Assembly: GCA_903951825.1 (NCBI GenBank)
Contig: CAJBDJ010000031.1
Coordinates: 24,541 to 88,540, forward strand
DNA from: an uncultured Pseudomonadota bacterium
GTDB lineage: Bacteria; Pseudomonadota; Gammaproteobacteria; Burkholderiales; Rhodocyclaceae
Reading direction: 5' to 3'
Length of the DNA stretch: 64,000 nucleotides
The notes beneath the pieces were generated by a model. That model did not search any database. It had not been told where the DNA came from and worked only from the letters and a program-made list of their open reading frames with translations. The position numbers were made by a program, and so were the translations under genes. Positions 1 through 8,634 of the stretch are shown piece by piece. Numbering within the stretch: the first letter of the stretch is position 1; each line of letters begins with the position of its first letter.

Positions 1-1
1 T

Positions 2-313
2 CTGCGGCATGGCGGCGAGCGACTTGCGCCGGAAGATATTGATCGTCGGGCGAGTGCCGGTGACGCGCTGTGCGAGGCATCGATGCAGCGCTACGAAAGG
101 CGGCTTGGACGGGCGTTGGCCAGTGTCATCAATCTGCTTGATCCGCAGGTAATTGTCCTTGGCGGCGGCCTTTCGAAGCTTGAGCGGCTCTACCGAAATT
201 TGCCGGCCGCCTGTAACGAACATGTTTTTTCAGATGTTTTTGTCAACCTGATACGTCCACCGGCGCATGGTGACTCATCGGGCGTACGCGGTGCTGCCCG
301 GCTGTGGAATTAG
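2..313 (+). CDS. ROK-family sugar kinase, C-terminal fragment (cut by window edge)
   Basis: The frame is open from the first bases of the window to a TAG stop, so the start lies outside. About 103 residues are visible. The segment LDPQVIVLGGGLSK is the conserved C-terminal motif of ROK-family kinases and regulators (fructokinase, N-acetylglucosamine kinase and relatives), where it forms part of the nucleotide-binding fold; the tail GVRGAARLW is also typical. Known ROK kinases phosphorylate hexoses in the cytoplasm. The substrate cannot be told from the fragment, and the diagnostic zinc-binding cysteine motif is not in view. It runs in the same direction as the MOSC gene 18 bases downstream. 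Confidence 0.8.
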   Translation: MRHGGERLAPEDIDRRASAGDALCEASMQRYERRLGRALASVINLLDPQVIVLGGGLSKLERLYRNLPAACNEHVFSDVFVNLIRPPAHGDSSGVRGAARLWN

Positions 314-331
314 TGGCACAATCCACAAATC

Positions 332-1003
332 ATGACAAATGTAGTTCTATTTACCGGCGGCATTTCCACACTCCCCGTTAGCGGTCGACCGACCGGCATC
401 TACAAACAACGGGCAAATGCCCCCCTCGATCTTGGGTTGACCGGCTTTGCCGGCGACCGGCAAGCTGATCTTCGCGTTCACGGAGGAGCGGACAAAGCCG
501 TTCATCTTTATCCGTCTACCCACTTCGCCACGCTTGCGGCGCGCTTTCCCGAGGCGGTCGGGACATTGATTGCGGGCAGCATGGGCGAAAACATCGCGAG
601 CGCCGATCGTGACGAATCACAAATTCGTATCGGCGATATTTTTCAACTCGGCAGTGCGCATCTTGAGGTGTGCCAGCCGCGTAATCCGTGCTGGAAAATC
701 GATGAGCGTTTTAACTGCACCGGGATGGCTGCCTTCATTGCCGAACAGGGTTTGTGCGGTTGGTATTTTCGCGTTATTCAAGCGGGGCGTGTCAGTCCCG
801 AAGATTCACTTGAGCAGCTTCACGCTGCCGCCGGCATTAGCCTGGCGACCGCGCTGGCGCTTTGGCGGGAGCATCGTCCGGCACCAGATGACCTCGAACA
901 ACTTGCTGCAATGCCAGGGATAGCTGCTGGCTGGCAGCGTAAAATTCGTGAGCGTGCAGCTTGGCTGAGGCTGCAGTTTCACGTGAAACCGGATACCCCA
1001 TGA
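332..1003 (+). CDS. MOSC domain protein, YiiM-like
   Basis: A 223-residue protein matching the YiiM type of MOSC (molybdenum cofactor sulfurase C-terminal) protein. The visible family marks are the N-terminal segment with HGGADKAVHLYPSTH, the SMGENI motif, and the cysteine of QPRNPCWKID, the presumed sulfur- or cofactor-binding residue. A three-helix tail of about 60 residues follows. YiiM proteins bind molybdenum cofactor and act in reduction of N-hydroxylated substrates; this role is inferred from the family. The stop overlaps the start of the MFS transporter gene (ATGA), so the two are probably co-transcribed. The last codons carry a perfect parS core, which fixes the local peptide as FHVKP. 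Confidence 0.85.
   Translation: MTNVVLFTGGISTLPVSGRPTGIYKQRANAPLDLGLTGFAGDRQADLRVHGGADKAVHLYPSTHFATLAARFPEAVGTLIAGSMGENIASADRDESQIRIGDIFQLGSAHLEVCQPRNPCWKIDERFNCTGMAAFIAEQGLCGWYFRVIQAGRVSPEDSLEQLHAAAGISLATALALWREHRPAPDDLEQLAAMPGIAAGWQRKIRERAAWLRLQFHVKPDTP
976..989. other. parS: parS centromere site (perfect 14-bp palindrome)
   Basis: GTTTCACGTGAAAC, the palindromic core of the bacterial chromosomal ParB-binding site. It lies in the last codons of the MOSC gene, about 45 kb from the origin cluster. It is one of three identical cores in the left half of the window. Confidence 0.85.
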
Positions 1004-2217
1004 ACTCTCCCGATTCCCGCCAATTGTTGCTGCGCCTTTTCATGCCGTTTGCTGCGGGCTACTTTCTTTCTTATCTTTACCGTACGGTCAATGCGGTTAT
1101 CGGCCCGCTTTTAGCGACTGAACTTTCTCTGGGCGACAATGCCCTGGGGCTATTGACGAGCACCTATTTTCTCGCCTTTGGTGCCGCCCAGCTACCGCTG
1201 GGTATGCTACTCGACCGTTTTGGGCCACGCCGCGTCGAGGCCGGGCTGTTGTTGATCGCTGCCAGTGGGGCGACCATTTTTGCACTTTCCTACACTCTTG
1301 GTGGCTTGGCCAGTGGCCGTGCACTCATCGGACTCGGGGTTTCCGCCTGCCTGATGGCCTCATTCAAGGCTTTTTCGCAGTGGTATCCGCCCGAGCGCCT
1401 GGCCTCACTGACCGGCTGGATCATGGCCTCCGGCGGCCTTGGTGCGCTGGCCGCTTCCAAGCCGCTTGAACTGGCACTCGGCTTCGCCACCTGGCGCGAG
1501 GTGGCGCTGGCGCTCGCCGCCACCACCTTGGCGGTGGCGGCGATGCTATGGCTTATTGCCCCGGAAAAGGTCGGTGACGGCAAAACTACCGGCTTTTCTG
1601 AACAGATGGCCGGTGTGCGCAAGATTTACAGTAGTGCCCATTTCTGGCGTTACGCGCCGATGAGCTTTTGGTTCACCGGTGGTTTTATGGCGGTTCAGGG
1701 ATTGTGGGTGGCACGCTGGATGAGCGTCATTGAAGGGCTCGACAGTGGAGAAGTCGCTGCCCGCCTGACCTGGAACGGCATCGCCATGCTTATTGGCTTT
1801 TTGTCCATGGGCTTTTTCGCGACGCGGCTGGTGCAGCGGGGTTTCAAGCTGGAAAAAATTTACGCTTATGCCATGCTGCTCGGCATCATTAATTTGTTCC
1901 TGATTGCAGTTGCGCCAAATTTCGCCAGCTACTTGCTATGGCCTATTCTCAGTATCTGTTTTTCGCTGTCCAATATTTCCTACTCGCTGGTCGCCCAACA
2001 TTTTCCGCCCTCGCTCTCAGGGCGTGCCAATACGGCACTCAATTTGCTCACTTTCTCCGGTGCCTTCGGCTTGCAATGGGGAATCGGCATTCTGGTCGAT
2101 GCTTTGCAAGCCGGCGGATGGGCAGCCGATACCGCCTACCGGATGGCTTTTTTTGCGCTGTTGGGCGGGCAATTACTGGCTATTATCTGGCTCCTGCGCC
2201 CCGTTCGCCACAATTAG
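1000..2217 (+). CDS. Major facilitator superfamily transporter
   Basis: A 405-residue hydrophobic protein with about twelve membrane segments. The loop between segments 2 and 3 carries GMLLDRFGPRRV, the MFS motif A (GxLaDrxGrkxxl). I place the start at the ATG that overlaps the MOSC stop (ATGA); the frame is open further upstream, but those codons coincide with the MOSC C-terminus and the parS site. Substrate is unknown; the general fold resembles the nitrate/hexuronate/organic anion branch of the MFS, and nothing in the neighbourhood names a ligand. It converges with priA, which ends 78 bases away. Confidence 0.85.
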   Translation: MNSPDSRQLLLRLFMPFAAGYFLSYLYRTVNAVIGPLLATELSLGDNALGLLTSTYFLAFGAAQLPLGMLLDRFGPRRVEAGLLLIAASGATIFALSYTLGGLASGRALIGLGVSACLMASFKAFSQWYPPERLASLTGWIMASGGLGALAASKPLELALGFATWREVALALAATTLAVAAMLWLIAPEKVGDGKTTGFSEQMAGVRKIYSSAHFWRYAPMSFWFTGGFMAVQGLWVARWMSVIEGLDSGEVAARLTWNGIAMLIGFLSMGFFATRLVQRGFKLEKIYAYAMLLGIINLFLIAVAPNFASYLLWPILSICFSLSNISYSLVAQHFPPSLSGRANTALNLLTFSGAFGLQWGIGILVDALQAGGWAADTAYRMAFFALLGGQLLAIIWLLRPVRHN

Positions 2218-2295
2218 CCGCCAGATCAGGTACGCACCTGTGGTCGAACACGGGTGGGGGTGTTCAACCGCCGATTGTCAGAAAATTCTTGGCGG

Positions 2296-4278
2296 TCAAA
2301 ACTCAAGAGGATCGACCTCAAGGTGCCAACGCAGTCGGGACGGGGGTTTGAGCGCCTTGATCGCTTCCCTCCAGCGCGGCAAAAAGGCTTGCAGCGCTGC
2401 GCGGGAAGCGGATTCGGCCAGCAACTGTCCGCGCTCCTGATTGGCCAGGCGCGACAGCTTCATCGGGATCGGATCGTAAATTATCACGTTCTGATGCTCG
2501 TCAATCACCGGCAAATTCGCTGCCGCTTTGAGAAAGGCAATTGAATCGGCCATTAGCGGCGCCTCGGCGCGCAGCATGGCCTGAAAGGTGTAAGGCGGAA
2601 AGCCGGCTTGTTCGCGTTCCTTGAGTAGCGTCGCGGCAAAACCGGGATAATCGTGGGCAACCAGCGCGGCATACAGGGGATGATCCGGGTACTGCGTCTG
2701 GATCAGCACCTCGCCCTTGAGTTCAGCGCGACCGGCACGCCCGGCAACCTGCATCAATTGGGCGAATAGGCGTTCTGGCGCCCGCCAGTCGGCGGCAAAG
2801 AGGGCGGCATCGGCTCCCAACGCACCAACCAGCGTCAACTTTGGGAAGTCGTGACCTTTGGCCAGCATCTGCGTGCCGACCAGAATATCTGCCGCGCCAC
2901 CGTGAATTCGTTCGAGCATGGCTTCCCATTGCTTGCGGCTTTTCACCGAATCACGGTCGACACGCAGCACTCGTGCCTCTGGAAACGCCTCTTGCAACCA
3001 GCCTTCGAGGCGCTGCGTGCCACGCCCGAAGGGGTGAATGTCCTGATTGCCGCAAGTCGGGCAGGCTTTCGGTAGGCGCTGCTCAAAACCGCAGTGATGA
3101 CAACGCAGCCGGCGATCTGCCAGATGCAAAACCATGTTGGCGGCACATCGCGTGCAACGTGAAACCCAGCCGCAAGCCACACACGACAGCACCGGCGCAT
3201 AGCCGCGGCGGTTAAGGAAAATCAGGCTTTGCTCGCGACGCGCCAGGCGCTCCTTGATGGCGGCAATCAGCGGCTCGCTGACACCTTCCTGCAAGGGCAG
3301 CTTGCGCGTGTCGAGCAAGGTGACGACGGGCAAAGTGGCCGCCGGGTTGGCTCGCTCCCTCAACGTCAACAAGGCGTAGCGTTTGTTTTGTGCATTGGCC
3401 CAGGATTCCAGCGCGGGCGTCGCCGAACCGAGCAAGATCGGTATGTTGCCCTGATGGGCGCGAAAGACCCCGAGATCGCGTGCCGAATAACGCATCCCGT
3501 CCTGCTGTTTGAAGGACTGGTCATGTTCTTCATCAATGACGATCAACCCGAGGCGCGGCAGCGGGGTAAAAATTGCCAGCCGCGTCCCCAAGACAATATC
3601 TGCTTCGCCGGCAAAAGCGGCAAGCCAATTTCGCTCGCGCGCCGCTTCGGCGAGTTCACTATGCAGTGAAACCACGCTGGCATCGGCAAAACGCGCACGA
3701 ACGCGACCCTCAAGTTGCGGGGTCAGGTTGATCTCCGGAACCAGCAACAAGACCTGTTTACCCGCGAGCAAAGCCCGCTCGACCAGGCGCAGATAGACCT
3801 CGGTTTTGCCACTCCCGGTGACGCCATGCAACAAGTGCGCTGAAAATCCTGCGGCAAGATCAATCGCCGCCAGGGCGGCGCTCTGCTCCCCGGTCAATGC
3901 CGGCGCGACAGCAGGTGCGCCGGATCGGGTTCCGCGTGCCTGACGCCGCCGGGGTGGCTCAAGCCGCTTCAGCCCAGCCGGCAATCCCTGCATGATCACT
4001 TCACCAAGCGGCGTCTGATAGTAGCTGCTGGCGAAACTGCAAAGAGCAAAAAAATCGGCGGGCAGCGGGGCGATGTCGCGCAATATCTCGATCGCCGGCC
4101 TGATTTGCGCCAGCGGCCAATCGCTCCCTTCAGCCACTTCGACTATGACCCCGATCCGCTCGTCGCGCCCAAATGGAACACGGACACGCAAACCGACTTC
4201 AGCACAACCCGCATTTTCATGGCGGTAATCGAAAAGGCAATGCAAAGGAAGGTCGAGAGCAACGCGCAGGACAGTCAT
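2296..4278 (-). CDS. priA: Primosomal protein N', replication restart helicase PriA
   Basis: A 660-residue 3'-5' superfamily 2 DNA helicase that reloads the replisome at collapsed forks. Visible features in order: the N-terminal 3'-DNA-binding domain (about residues 1-100), Walker A GVTGSGKTEVY, DEEH box IDEEHDQSFKQ, motif III GSATPALES, the zinc-binding cysteine cluster (CVACGWVSRCTRC then CHHCGFEQ and CPTCGN), and helicase motif VI QVAGRAGR. It is shorter than the roughly 730 residues of the E. coli protein, mainly in the N-terminal domain and linker, but all catalytic motifs are present. The promoter-side region carries a cluster of DnaA boxes, so control by DnaA is possible. Confidence 0.95.
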   Translation of the reverse strand: MTVLRVALDLPLHCLFDYRHENAGCAEVGLRVRVPFGRDERIGVIVEVAEGSDWPLAQIRPAIEILRDIAPLPADFFALCSFASSYYQTPLGEVIMQGLPAGLKRLEPPRRRQARGTRSGAPAVAPALTGEQSAALAAIDLAAGFSAHLLHGVTGSGKTEVYLRLVERALLAGKQVLLLVPEINLTPQLEGRVRARFADASVVSLHSELAEAARERNWLAAFAGEADIVLGTRLAIFTPLPRLGLIVIDEEHDQSFKQQDGMRYSARDLGVFRAHQGNIPILLGSATPALESWANAQNKRYALLTLRERANPAATLPVVTLLDTRKLPLQEGVSEPLIAAIKERLARREQSLIFLNRRGYAPVLSCVACGWVSRCTRCAANMVLHLADRRLRCHHCGFEQRLPKACPTCGNQDIHPFGRGTQRLEGWLQEAFPEARVLRVDRDSVKSRKQWEAMLERIHGGAADILVGTQMLAKGHDFPKLTLVGALGADAALFAADWRAPERLFAQLMQVAGRAGRAELKGEVLIQTQYPDHPLYAALVAHDYPGFAATLLKEREQAGFPPYTFQAMLRAEAPLMADSIAFLKAAANLPVIDEHQNVIIYDPIPMKLSRLANQERGQLLAESASRAALQAFLPRWREAIKALKPPSRLRWHLEVDPLEF

Positions 4279-4348
4279 TTAGCTGACACAGTCGCCGTAA
4301 ATTCTCGGGAAGTGAATGCAAGTCCTTCAGTCATTGGCACTTTTCAAT

Positions 4349-4383
4349 TTGTCCACAAAATCTGTGGATAACTTTGTGGATTG
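4349..4383. promoter_or_regulatory. DnaA-box cluster upstream of priA
   Basis: Three DnaA-box-like 9-mers lie within 35 bases. TTGTCCACA is at 4349-4357 (one mismatch to TTATCCACA), TGTGGATAA at 4363-4371 (perfect on the minus strand), and TGTGGATTG at 4375-4383 (minus strand, mismatched). They are 71-105 bases upstream of the priA ATG, in or next to its likely promoter, and about 42 kb from the origin cluster. Confidence 0.6.
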
Positions 4384-4420
4384 AATTCGAAACTGCCTAC
4401 CAAGGAGCGCTCAGTCAAGA

Positions 4421-4461
4421 GATATGTCACTTTGCCGAAATAATAGGCAAAGTGACATATC
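4421..4461. repeat. Perfect 16-bp inverted repeat between priA and hemE
   Basis: GATATGTCACTTTGCC at 4421-4436 is followed by a 9-base loop and its exact complement at 4446-4461. No U-tract follows on either strand, so it is not a classical terminator. It could be an operator or a structured leader on the priA side. The rest of the 296-base gap between priA and hemE holds the DnaA boxes and the AT-rich inverted repeat listed separately. Confidence 0.7.
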
Positions 4462-4479
4462 GTTTAAATTCATGGACTT

Positions 4480-4522
4480 AAAAAATAATCGAACTGTCAA
4501 GCCATTTATCGAATTATTTTTT
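4480..4522 (-). terminator. AT-rich inverted repeat, candidate terminator of hemE
   Basis: AAAAAATAATCGA (4480-4492) pairs with TCGAATTATTTTTT (4509-4522) with one bulged base. Read on the minus strand, downstream of hemE, the hairpin ends in a run of Ts. The stem is weak (mostly A-T), so efficiency is uncertain. Confidence 0.45.
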
Positions 4523-4574
4523 GCCGAATTTCGGTTTCTGTGAGTAAGTCAAGTCGCTGCAGCGATTTCCAGCA

Positions 4575-5642
4575 TTACTTTCGTAATACCCGACTGTGAG
4601 AATGCACAGCATCAACCAGGGCAGTCACACTATCAGGCGGAGTGAACTGCGAAATGCCATGACCAAGATTGAAAACGTGACCGGTATTGGCAGAGCCGAA
4701 ACTATCCAGAACCTTGATTGCTTCGGCAGCGACAATTTCCGGTGCGGCAAACAGCACATTGGGGTCGAGATTGCCCTGCAAGGCCACTTTGCTACCAACG
4801 CGACGACGCGCATCGCCAATATCTATCGTCCAGTCGAGGCCGACGGCATCGCAGCCGATATCGGCAATTTTTTCTAGCCAGAGGCCGCCATTCTTCGTAA
4901 ACACGATGCTCGGAATGCGCTGTCCGTCTTTTTCCTTTTTCAGGCCGGCGACGATGCGCCGCAGGTATTGCAGCGAAAATGTCTCATAAGCCGCATTGGA
5001 CAAGGAACCACCCCAGGTATCAAAAATCATGACGGCCTGAGCACCGCAATCAATCTGCGCATTGAGGTAGGAGATCACCGCATCGGTCGTCACTGAGAGG
5101 ATTCGGTGCAGAAGATCGGGGCGGTTGTAGAGCATCGCCTTGATATTGCGGAAATCGCTCGATCCTTCGCCTTCGACCATGTAGCAAGCCAGAGTGTAGG
5201 GGCTACCGGAGAAGCCGATCAGTGGCACCGAGTTGTCAAGCGCCCGGCGGATTTCTGCGACGGCATCCATCACGTAGCCGAGATGCTCATAGGGATCCGG
5301 TGCCGTCAAAGAATTGATCGCCCACTCTTCACGTAGCGGACGCTCGAATTTCGGTCCTTCGCCCTCGGCAAAATAGAGTCCGAGACCCATTGCATCGGGT
5401 ACCGTAAGAATGTCCGAGAAGAGAATCGCGGCATCAAGATCGTAGCGTGCCAGCGGCTGCAAGGTCACTTCGCAGGCCATCGTCGGCGATTTGCACAGAT
5501 TGAGGAAATTGCCGGCGCGTTTGCGGGTTGCGCAGTATTCGGGCAAATAACGGCCGGCTTGGCGCATCAGCCACAACGGCGTGTATTCGGTGGGCTCTTT
5601 CAACAAGGCGCGCAGAAAGGTATCGTTCTTGGGTCGGCTCAC
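4575..5642 (-). CDS. hemE: Uroporphyrinogen decarboxylase
   Basis: A 355-residue cytoplasmic enzyme of haem biosynthesis that removes four acetate carboxyl groups from uroporphyrinogen III to give coproporphyrinogen III. Both family signatures are visible: [14 protein letters not shown] near residue 23-36 and the glycine-rich [16 protein letters not shown] region; the conserved DTWGGSL also appears. The length equals that of E. coli HemE. The start is a GTG ([14 protein letters not shown]), which fits the family N-terminus. A candidate terminator of the trk operon lies only about 25 bases upstream, so hemE probably has its own promoter in a very short space or is read from the trk operon. Confidence 0.95.
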   Translation of the reverse strand: MSRPKNDTFLRALLKEPTEYTPLWLMRQAGRYLPEYCATRKRAGNFLNLCKSPTMACEVTLQPLARYDLDAAILFSDILTVPDAMGLGLYFAEGEGPKFERPLREEWAINSLTAPDPYEHLGYVMDAVAEIRRALDNSVPLIGFSGSPYTLACYMVEGEGSSDFRNIKAMLYNRPDLLHRILSVTTDAVISYLNAQIDCGAQAVMIFDTWGGSLSNAAYETFSLQYLRRIVAGLKKEKDGQRIPSIVFTKNGGLWLEKIADIGCDAVGLDWTIDIGDARRRVGSKVALQGNLDPNVLFAAPEIVAAEAIKVLDSFGSANTGHVFNLGHGISQFTPPDSVTALVDAVHSHSRVLRK

Positions 5643-5666
5643 AGGGGCACTCCGCCAGAAAATCGC

Positions 5667-5688
5667 AAAGGCGGGATTATCCGCCTTT
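5667..5688 (-). terminator. Candidate rho-independent terminator downstream of trkH
   Basis: AAAGGCGG / CCGCCTTT form an 8-bp perfect stem around a 6-base loop. On the minus strand the stem is followed within a few bases by TTTT. It sits between the trkH stop and the hemE start. Confidence 0.55.
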
Positions 5689-5700
5689 CTCGGGTTGCGG

Positions 5701-7158
5701 TCACTTGCGCCAGAAGTAAGGCGTGAACAGCACGATCAGGGAAAATATCTCCAGACGCCCGGCAAGCATCGCCAGGGAGCAAATCCATGTCTGAAAATCG
5801 GTCAGCGAGCCGTAATTCTGAGCCGGCCCGACAACGTTCAGTCCAGGGCCCGCATTGTTTATGCAGGCAATGATGGCGGTGAAGGCGGAGATGAAATCAA
5901 GGCCGCTGGCGACCAGAAAAAAAGTCAGCTCGCCAACCACCAGGGCATACAAAAAAATGAATCCCAAGACCGCGCCGGTAATGCTTTGGGGAATGACGCT
6001 GCCACCGATCCGAATTGGATTCACGACATTCGGGTGGATCAGTTTTTGCAGCTCGCGCAGGCCTTGCTTGGTCAATATCAAGGTTCTGATCATTTTTATG
6101 CCGCCGCCGGTTGACCCCGACGATACGGAAATGCACGAAAGAAAAAGCATCCACAAGGGCACAAAAATCGGCCACTTGTCGTAATCAACGCTGGCAAACC
6201 CGCAATCGGTGGCGATTGAGACCAGGTTGAAGGACACATGTCGGAAAGCCACCCCGAGATCATCGTAGGTATCCATGATCCACAGGTAAAACGAGCAGAC
6301 AACGATGCTCGAAAACACCAGCGTGACGAATGCCTTGGCCTCAGTGTCGCTCCAGTAACTGCGTAGGGAGCGTCCGCGCCAGGCAACGAAATGGGTTGCG
6401 AAATTGATACCGGCAATCATCATGAAAAAAATCAGAATGCCTTCGATCAAGGGTGAATTGAACTGTCCGACGCTGGCATCATAGGTTGAAAATCCGCCCA
6501 GCGAGAGCGCCGCAAAAGCGTGGCAAATGGCATCCAGCCAGTTCATTCCGGCCAGCTTGAGCGCCGCGATGCACGCCGCGGTAATACCAAAATAGACCAG
6601 CCAAAGTGCTTTGGCGGTACCGGCGATACGCGGCGTCAACTTTGAGTCCTTCATCGGTCCCGGCGTTTCCGCCTTGTACAGCTGCATACCGCCAACCCCC
6701 AACAAAGGAAGGATGGCAACGGCGAGAACAATGATCCCCATCCCGCCCAACCAATTCAATTCGTGGCGCCACAGATTGACTGAGGGCGGCAAGTTGTCGA
6801 GACCGGTCAGTACCGTTGCACCGGTGGTGGTGAGGCCGGACATGGTTTCAAAAAACGCATCGGTAAATGACAAGCCGTCAATCGTCAGCATTAGTGGCAC
6901 GGTGGCTATCGCGGCCATCAGAACCCAGGCCAGAGTAACCAGCAAAAAGCCGTCGCGGGGGCGAAGTTCCCGCTTGAAACGACGGGTAAAAACCACCAGT
7001 CCGCTGCCGCAAGCCAGACAAACGAGCAAAGCGTCAAGGAATTCGGGGGTTGTCCCGTCGGCATAAATCAACGAACTGGCGATCGGCATCAGATAGGTGA
7101 CGGCGAAGAAGATCAACATCATGCCCATCACGTGTAATACGGGAAATAAGGTATGCAT
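5701..7158 (-). CDS. trkH: Trk potassium uptake system membrane subunit
   Basis: A 485-residue integral membrane protein of the TrkH/TrkG/KtrB superfamily, the K+-translocating pore of the Trk system, matching E. coli TrkH in length (483). The four pore-loop repeats are visible, for example [37 protein letters not shown] and the last one around [14 protein letters not shown], each with the selectivity-filter glycine. [13 protein letters not shown] is the conserved gating loop. It lies 11 bases downstream of trkA on the same strand, an operon that encodes pore and regulatory subunit together. Confidence 0.95.
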   Translation of the reverse strand: MHTLFPVLHVMGMMLIFFAVTYLMPIASSLIYADGTTPEFLDALLVCLACGSGLVVFTRRFKRELRPRDGFLLVTLAWVLMAAIATVPLMLTIDGLSFTDAFFETMSGLTTTGATVLTGLDNLPPSVNLWRHELNWLGGMGIIVLAVAILPLLGVGGMQLYKAETPGPMKDSKLTPRIAGTAKALWLVYFGITAACIAALKLAGMNWLDAICHAFAALSLGGFSTYDASVGQFNSPLIEGILIFFMMIAGINFATHFVAWRGRSLRSYWSDTEAKAFVTLVFSSIVVCSFYLWIMDTYDDLGVAFRHVSFNLVSIATDCGFASVDYDKWPIFVPLWMLFLSCISVSSGSTGGGIKMIRTLILTKQGLRELQKLIHPNVVNPIRIGGSVIPQSITGAVLGFIFLYALVVGELTFFLVASGLDFISAFTAIIACINNAGPGLNVVGPAQNYGSLTDFQTWICSLAMLAGRLEIFSLIVLFTPYFWRK

Positions 7159-7169
7159 GGGCGACTCGC

Positions 7170-8603
7170 TCAGAGAAATCCAACGCTCACCTGAAACAGT
7201 GCCTCAACCTTGCGCACCAGTTTTTTGCTCAGGCAAAAGACAATCACATGATCGTCGGGCTCGATCACCGTATCACCGTGCGCAATGATGACGTGTCCGG
7301 CTCGCCGCTCGGTGGTGCCGTCATCACGAACCCGCAGGACTTCAATCTGGTCGAAATGGCGAACCAGGGCGGCGACCGTCACCCCGGCCGGCCAGTCGAT
7401 TTCGTCAATCCGGCGACCGATGACGGCCGAGTTTTTACGGTCTCCGTGCGCCACCAGTTCGAGTGCCTCGGCGGCGCCGCGCCGCAAGGAATGGACGGCC
7501 GAGACATCGCCACGCCGGATATGCGCCAACATGCTGCCGATCGACACCTGCGCCGGCGAAATCGCAATGTCAATCGGCCCACCCTGAATCATTTCGGCAT
7601 AAGCCCGCCGGTTGATAATTGCCACGACCCGCTTGCATCCCATCCGCTTCGCCAGTGACGCTGACATGATGTTGTTTTCGTCGTCATTGGTCAGTGCCAG
7701 AAACAGATCCATCTCCTGAATGTTTTCCTGATCCAGCAGGGCTTCGTCGGTCGTGTCGCCGGACAAGACGAGCGCGCTATTCAGTTTTTGCGCAGCGAAT
7801 TCGGCACGACTGATCTGGTTTTCGATCAGTTTGACTTCGTAACGATGCTCAAGCGCCGTGGCGACGCGCAAGCCAATGTTGCCGGCGCCGCCGATCATGA
7901 TCCGCCGCACTTGCGTCATCATCCGTCGCAATTCCCGCAACACCTGGCGAATATCTTCGGTTGCAGCCAGAACGAATACCTCGTCTCCCGCTCGGATCAA
8001 GGTTTCACCATCGGGGGGTATGGCTTGTTCATCACGATAAATGGCCGCTATCCGGGCATCCATCCCGGGCGGCAAATGCTCACGCATTTCGCGAATCGGC
8101 TTGCCAACCAGCAAGCCGCCCTCGTAGGCGCGCACCGCAACGAGGCACACTCGCCCTTTTGCAAACTCAAGCACCTGCAACGCCTCGGGAAATTCGATGA
8201 GACGCTGGATATATTCAGAAATGATCTGCTCCGGGCAAATCGCATGGTCAACCGCGAAATTGTCCGGAGACAACAAGGCCGGATCATCGAGAAAATCCTG
8301 CGCCCGCAAGCGGGCAATCCGCGTCGGTACGTTAAACAGGCTGTGCGCCAGTTTGCAGGCAACCAGATTGCTTTGATCGCTTTGCGTCACGGCAATCACC
8401 AAATCGGCGTCGTCTGCTCCGGCACGACGCATTACTGACGGCAAAGAACCATTGCCCTGCACCGTTCGCAAATCAAGACGATCCTGCAATTGCGCCAGCC
8501 GGACACCGTCGAGATCGACGATAGTGATGTCGTTTTCTTCGGAAACCAGCCCTTCGGCCACACTGGCGCCGACCTGGCCGGCACCGAGAATGATGACTTT
8601 CAT
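7170..8603 (-). CDS. trkA: Trk system potassium uptake regulatory subunit TrkA
   Basis: A 477-residue peripheral membrane protein that binds NAD(H)/ATP and gates TrkH. It holds two tandem RCK modules. The first Rossmann motif is MKVIILGAGQVGASVAEGL at the N-terminus and the second is IMIGGAGNIGLRVATAL near residue 235. Each is followed by an RCK_C (TrkA_C) domain, the last ending in a conserved DHVIVFCLSKKLVRKVEALF. Length agrees with E. coli TrkA (458). It precedes trkH in the operon and follows the NtrX-like regulator gene after 31 bases, so regulator, kinase and transporter may share a transcript. Confidence 0.95.
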   Translation of the reverse strand: MKVIILGAGQVGASVAEGLVSEENDITIVDLDGVRLAQLQDRLDLRTVQGNGSLPSVMRRAGADDADLVIAVTQSDQSNLVACKLAHSLFNVPTRIARLRAQDFLDDPALLSPDNFAVDHAICPEQIISEYIQRLIEFPEALQVLEFAKGRVCLVAVRAYEGGLLVGKPIREMREHLPPGMDARIAAIYRDEQAIPPDGETLIRAGDEVFVLAATEDIRQVLRELRRMMTQVRRIMIGGAGNIGLRVATALEHRYEVKLIENQISRAEFAAQKLNSALVLSGDTTDEALLDQENIQEMDLFLALTNDDENNIMSASLAKRMGCKRVVAIINRRAYAEMIQGGPIDIAISPAQVSIGSMLAHIRRGDVSAVHSLRRGAAEALELVAHGDRKNSAVIGRRIDEIDWPAGVTVAALVRHFDQIEVLRVRDDGTTERRAGHVIIAHGDTVIEPDDHVIVFCLSKKLVRKVEALFQVSVGFL

Positions 8604-8634
8604 ATCCTGCCCCCGCTCACAAATAGGCTGCTAT

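Noticed and set aside
2227..2265. Two short hairpins (CAGGT/ACCTG and GAACAC/GTGTTC) between the MFS gene and priA
   Set aside because: Stems of 5-6 bp without a T-run; too weak to call as a terminator.
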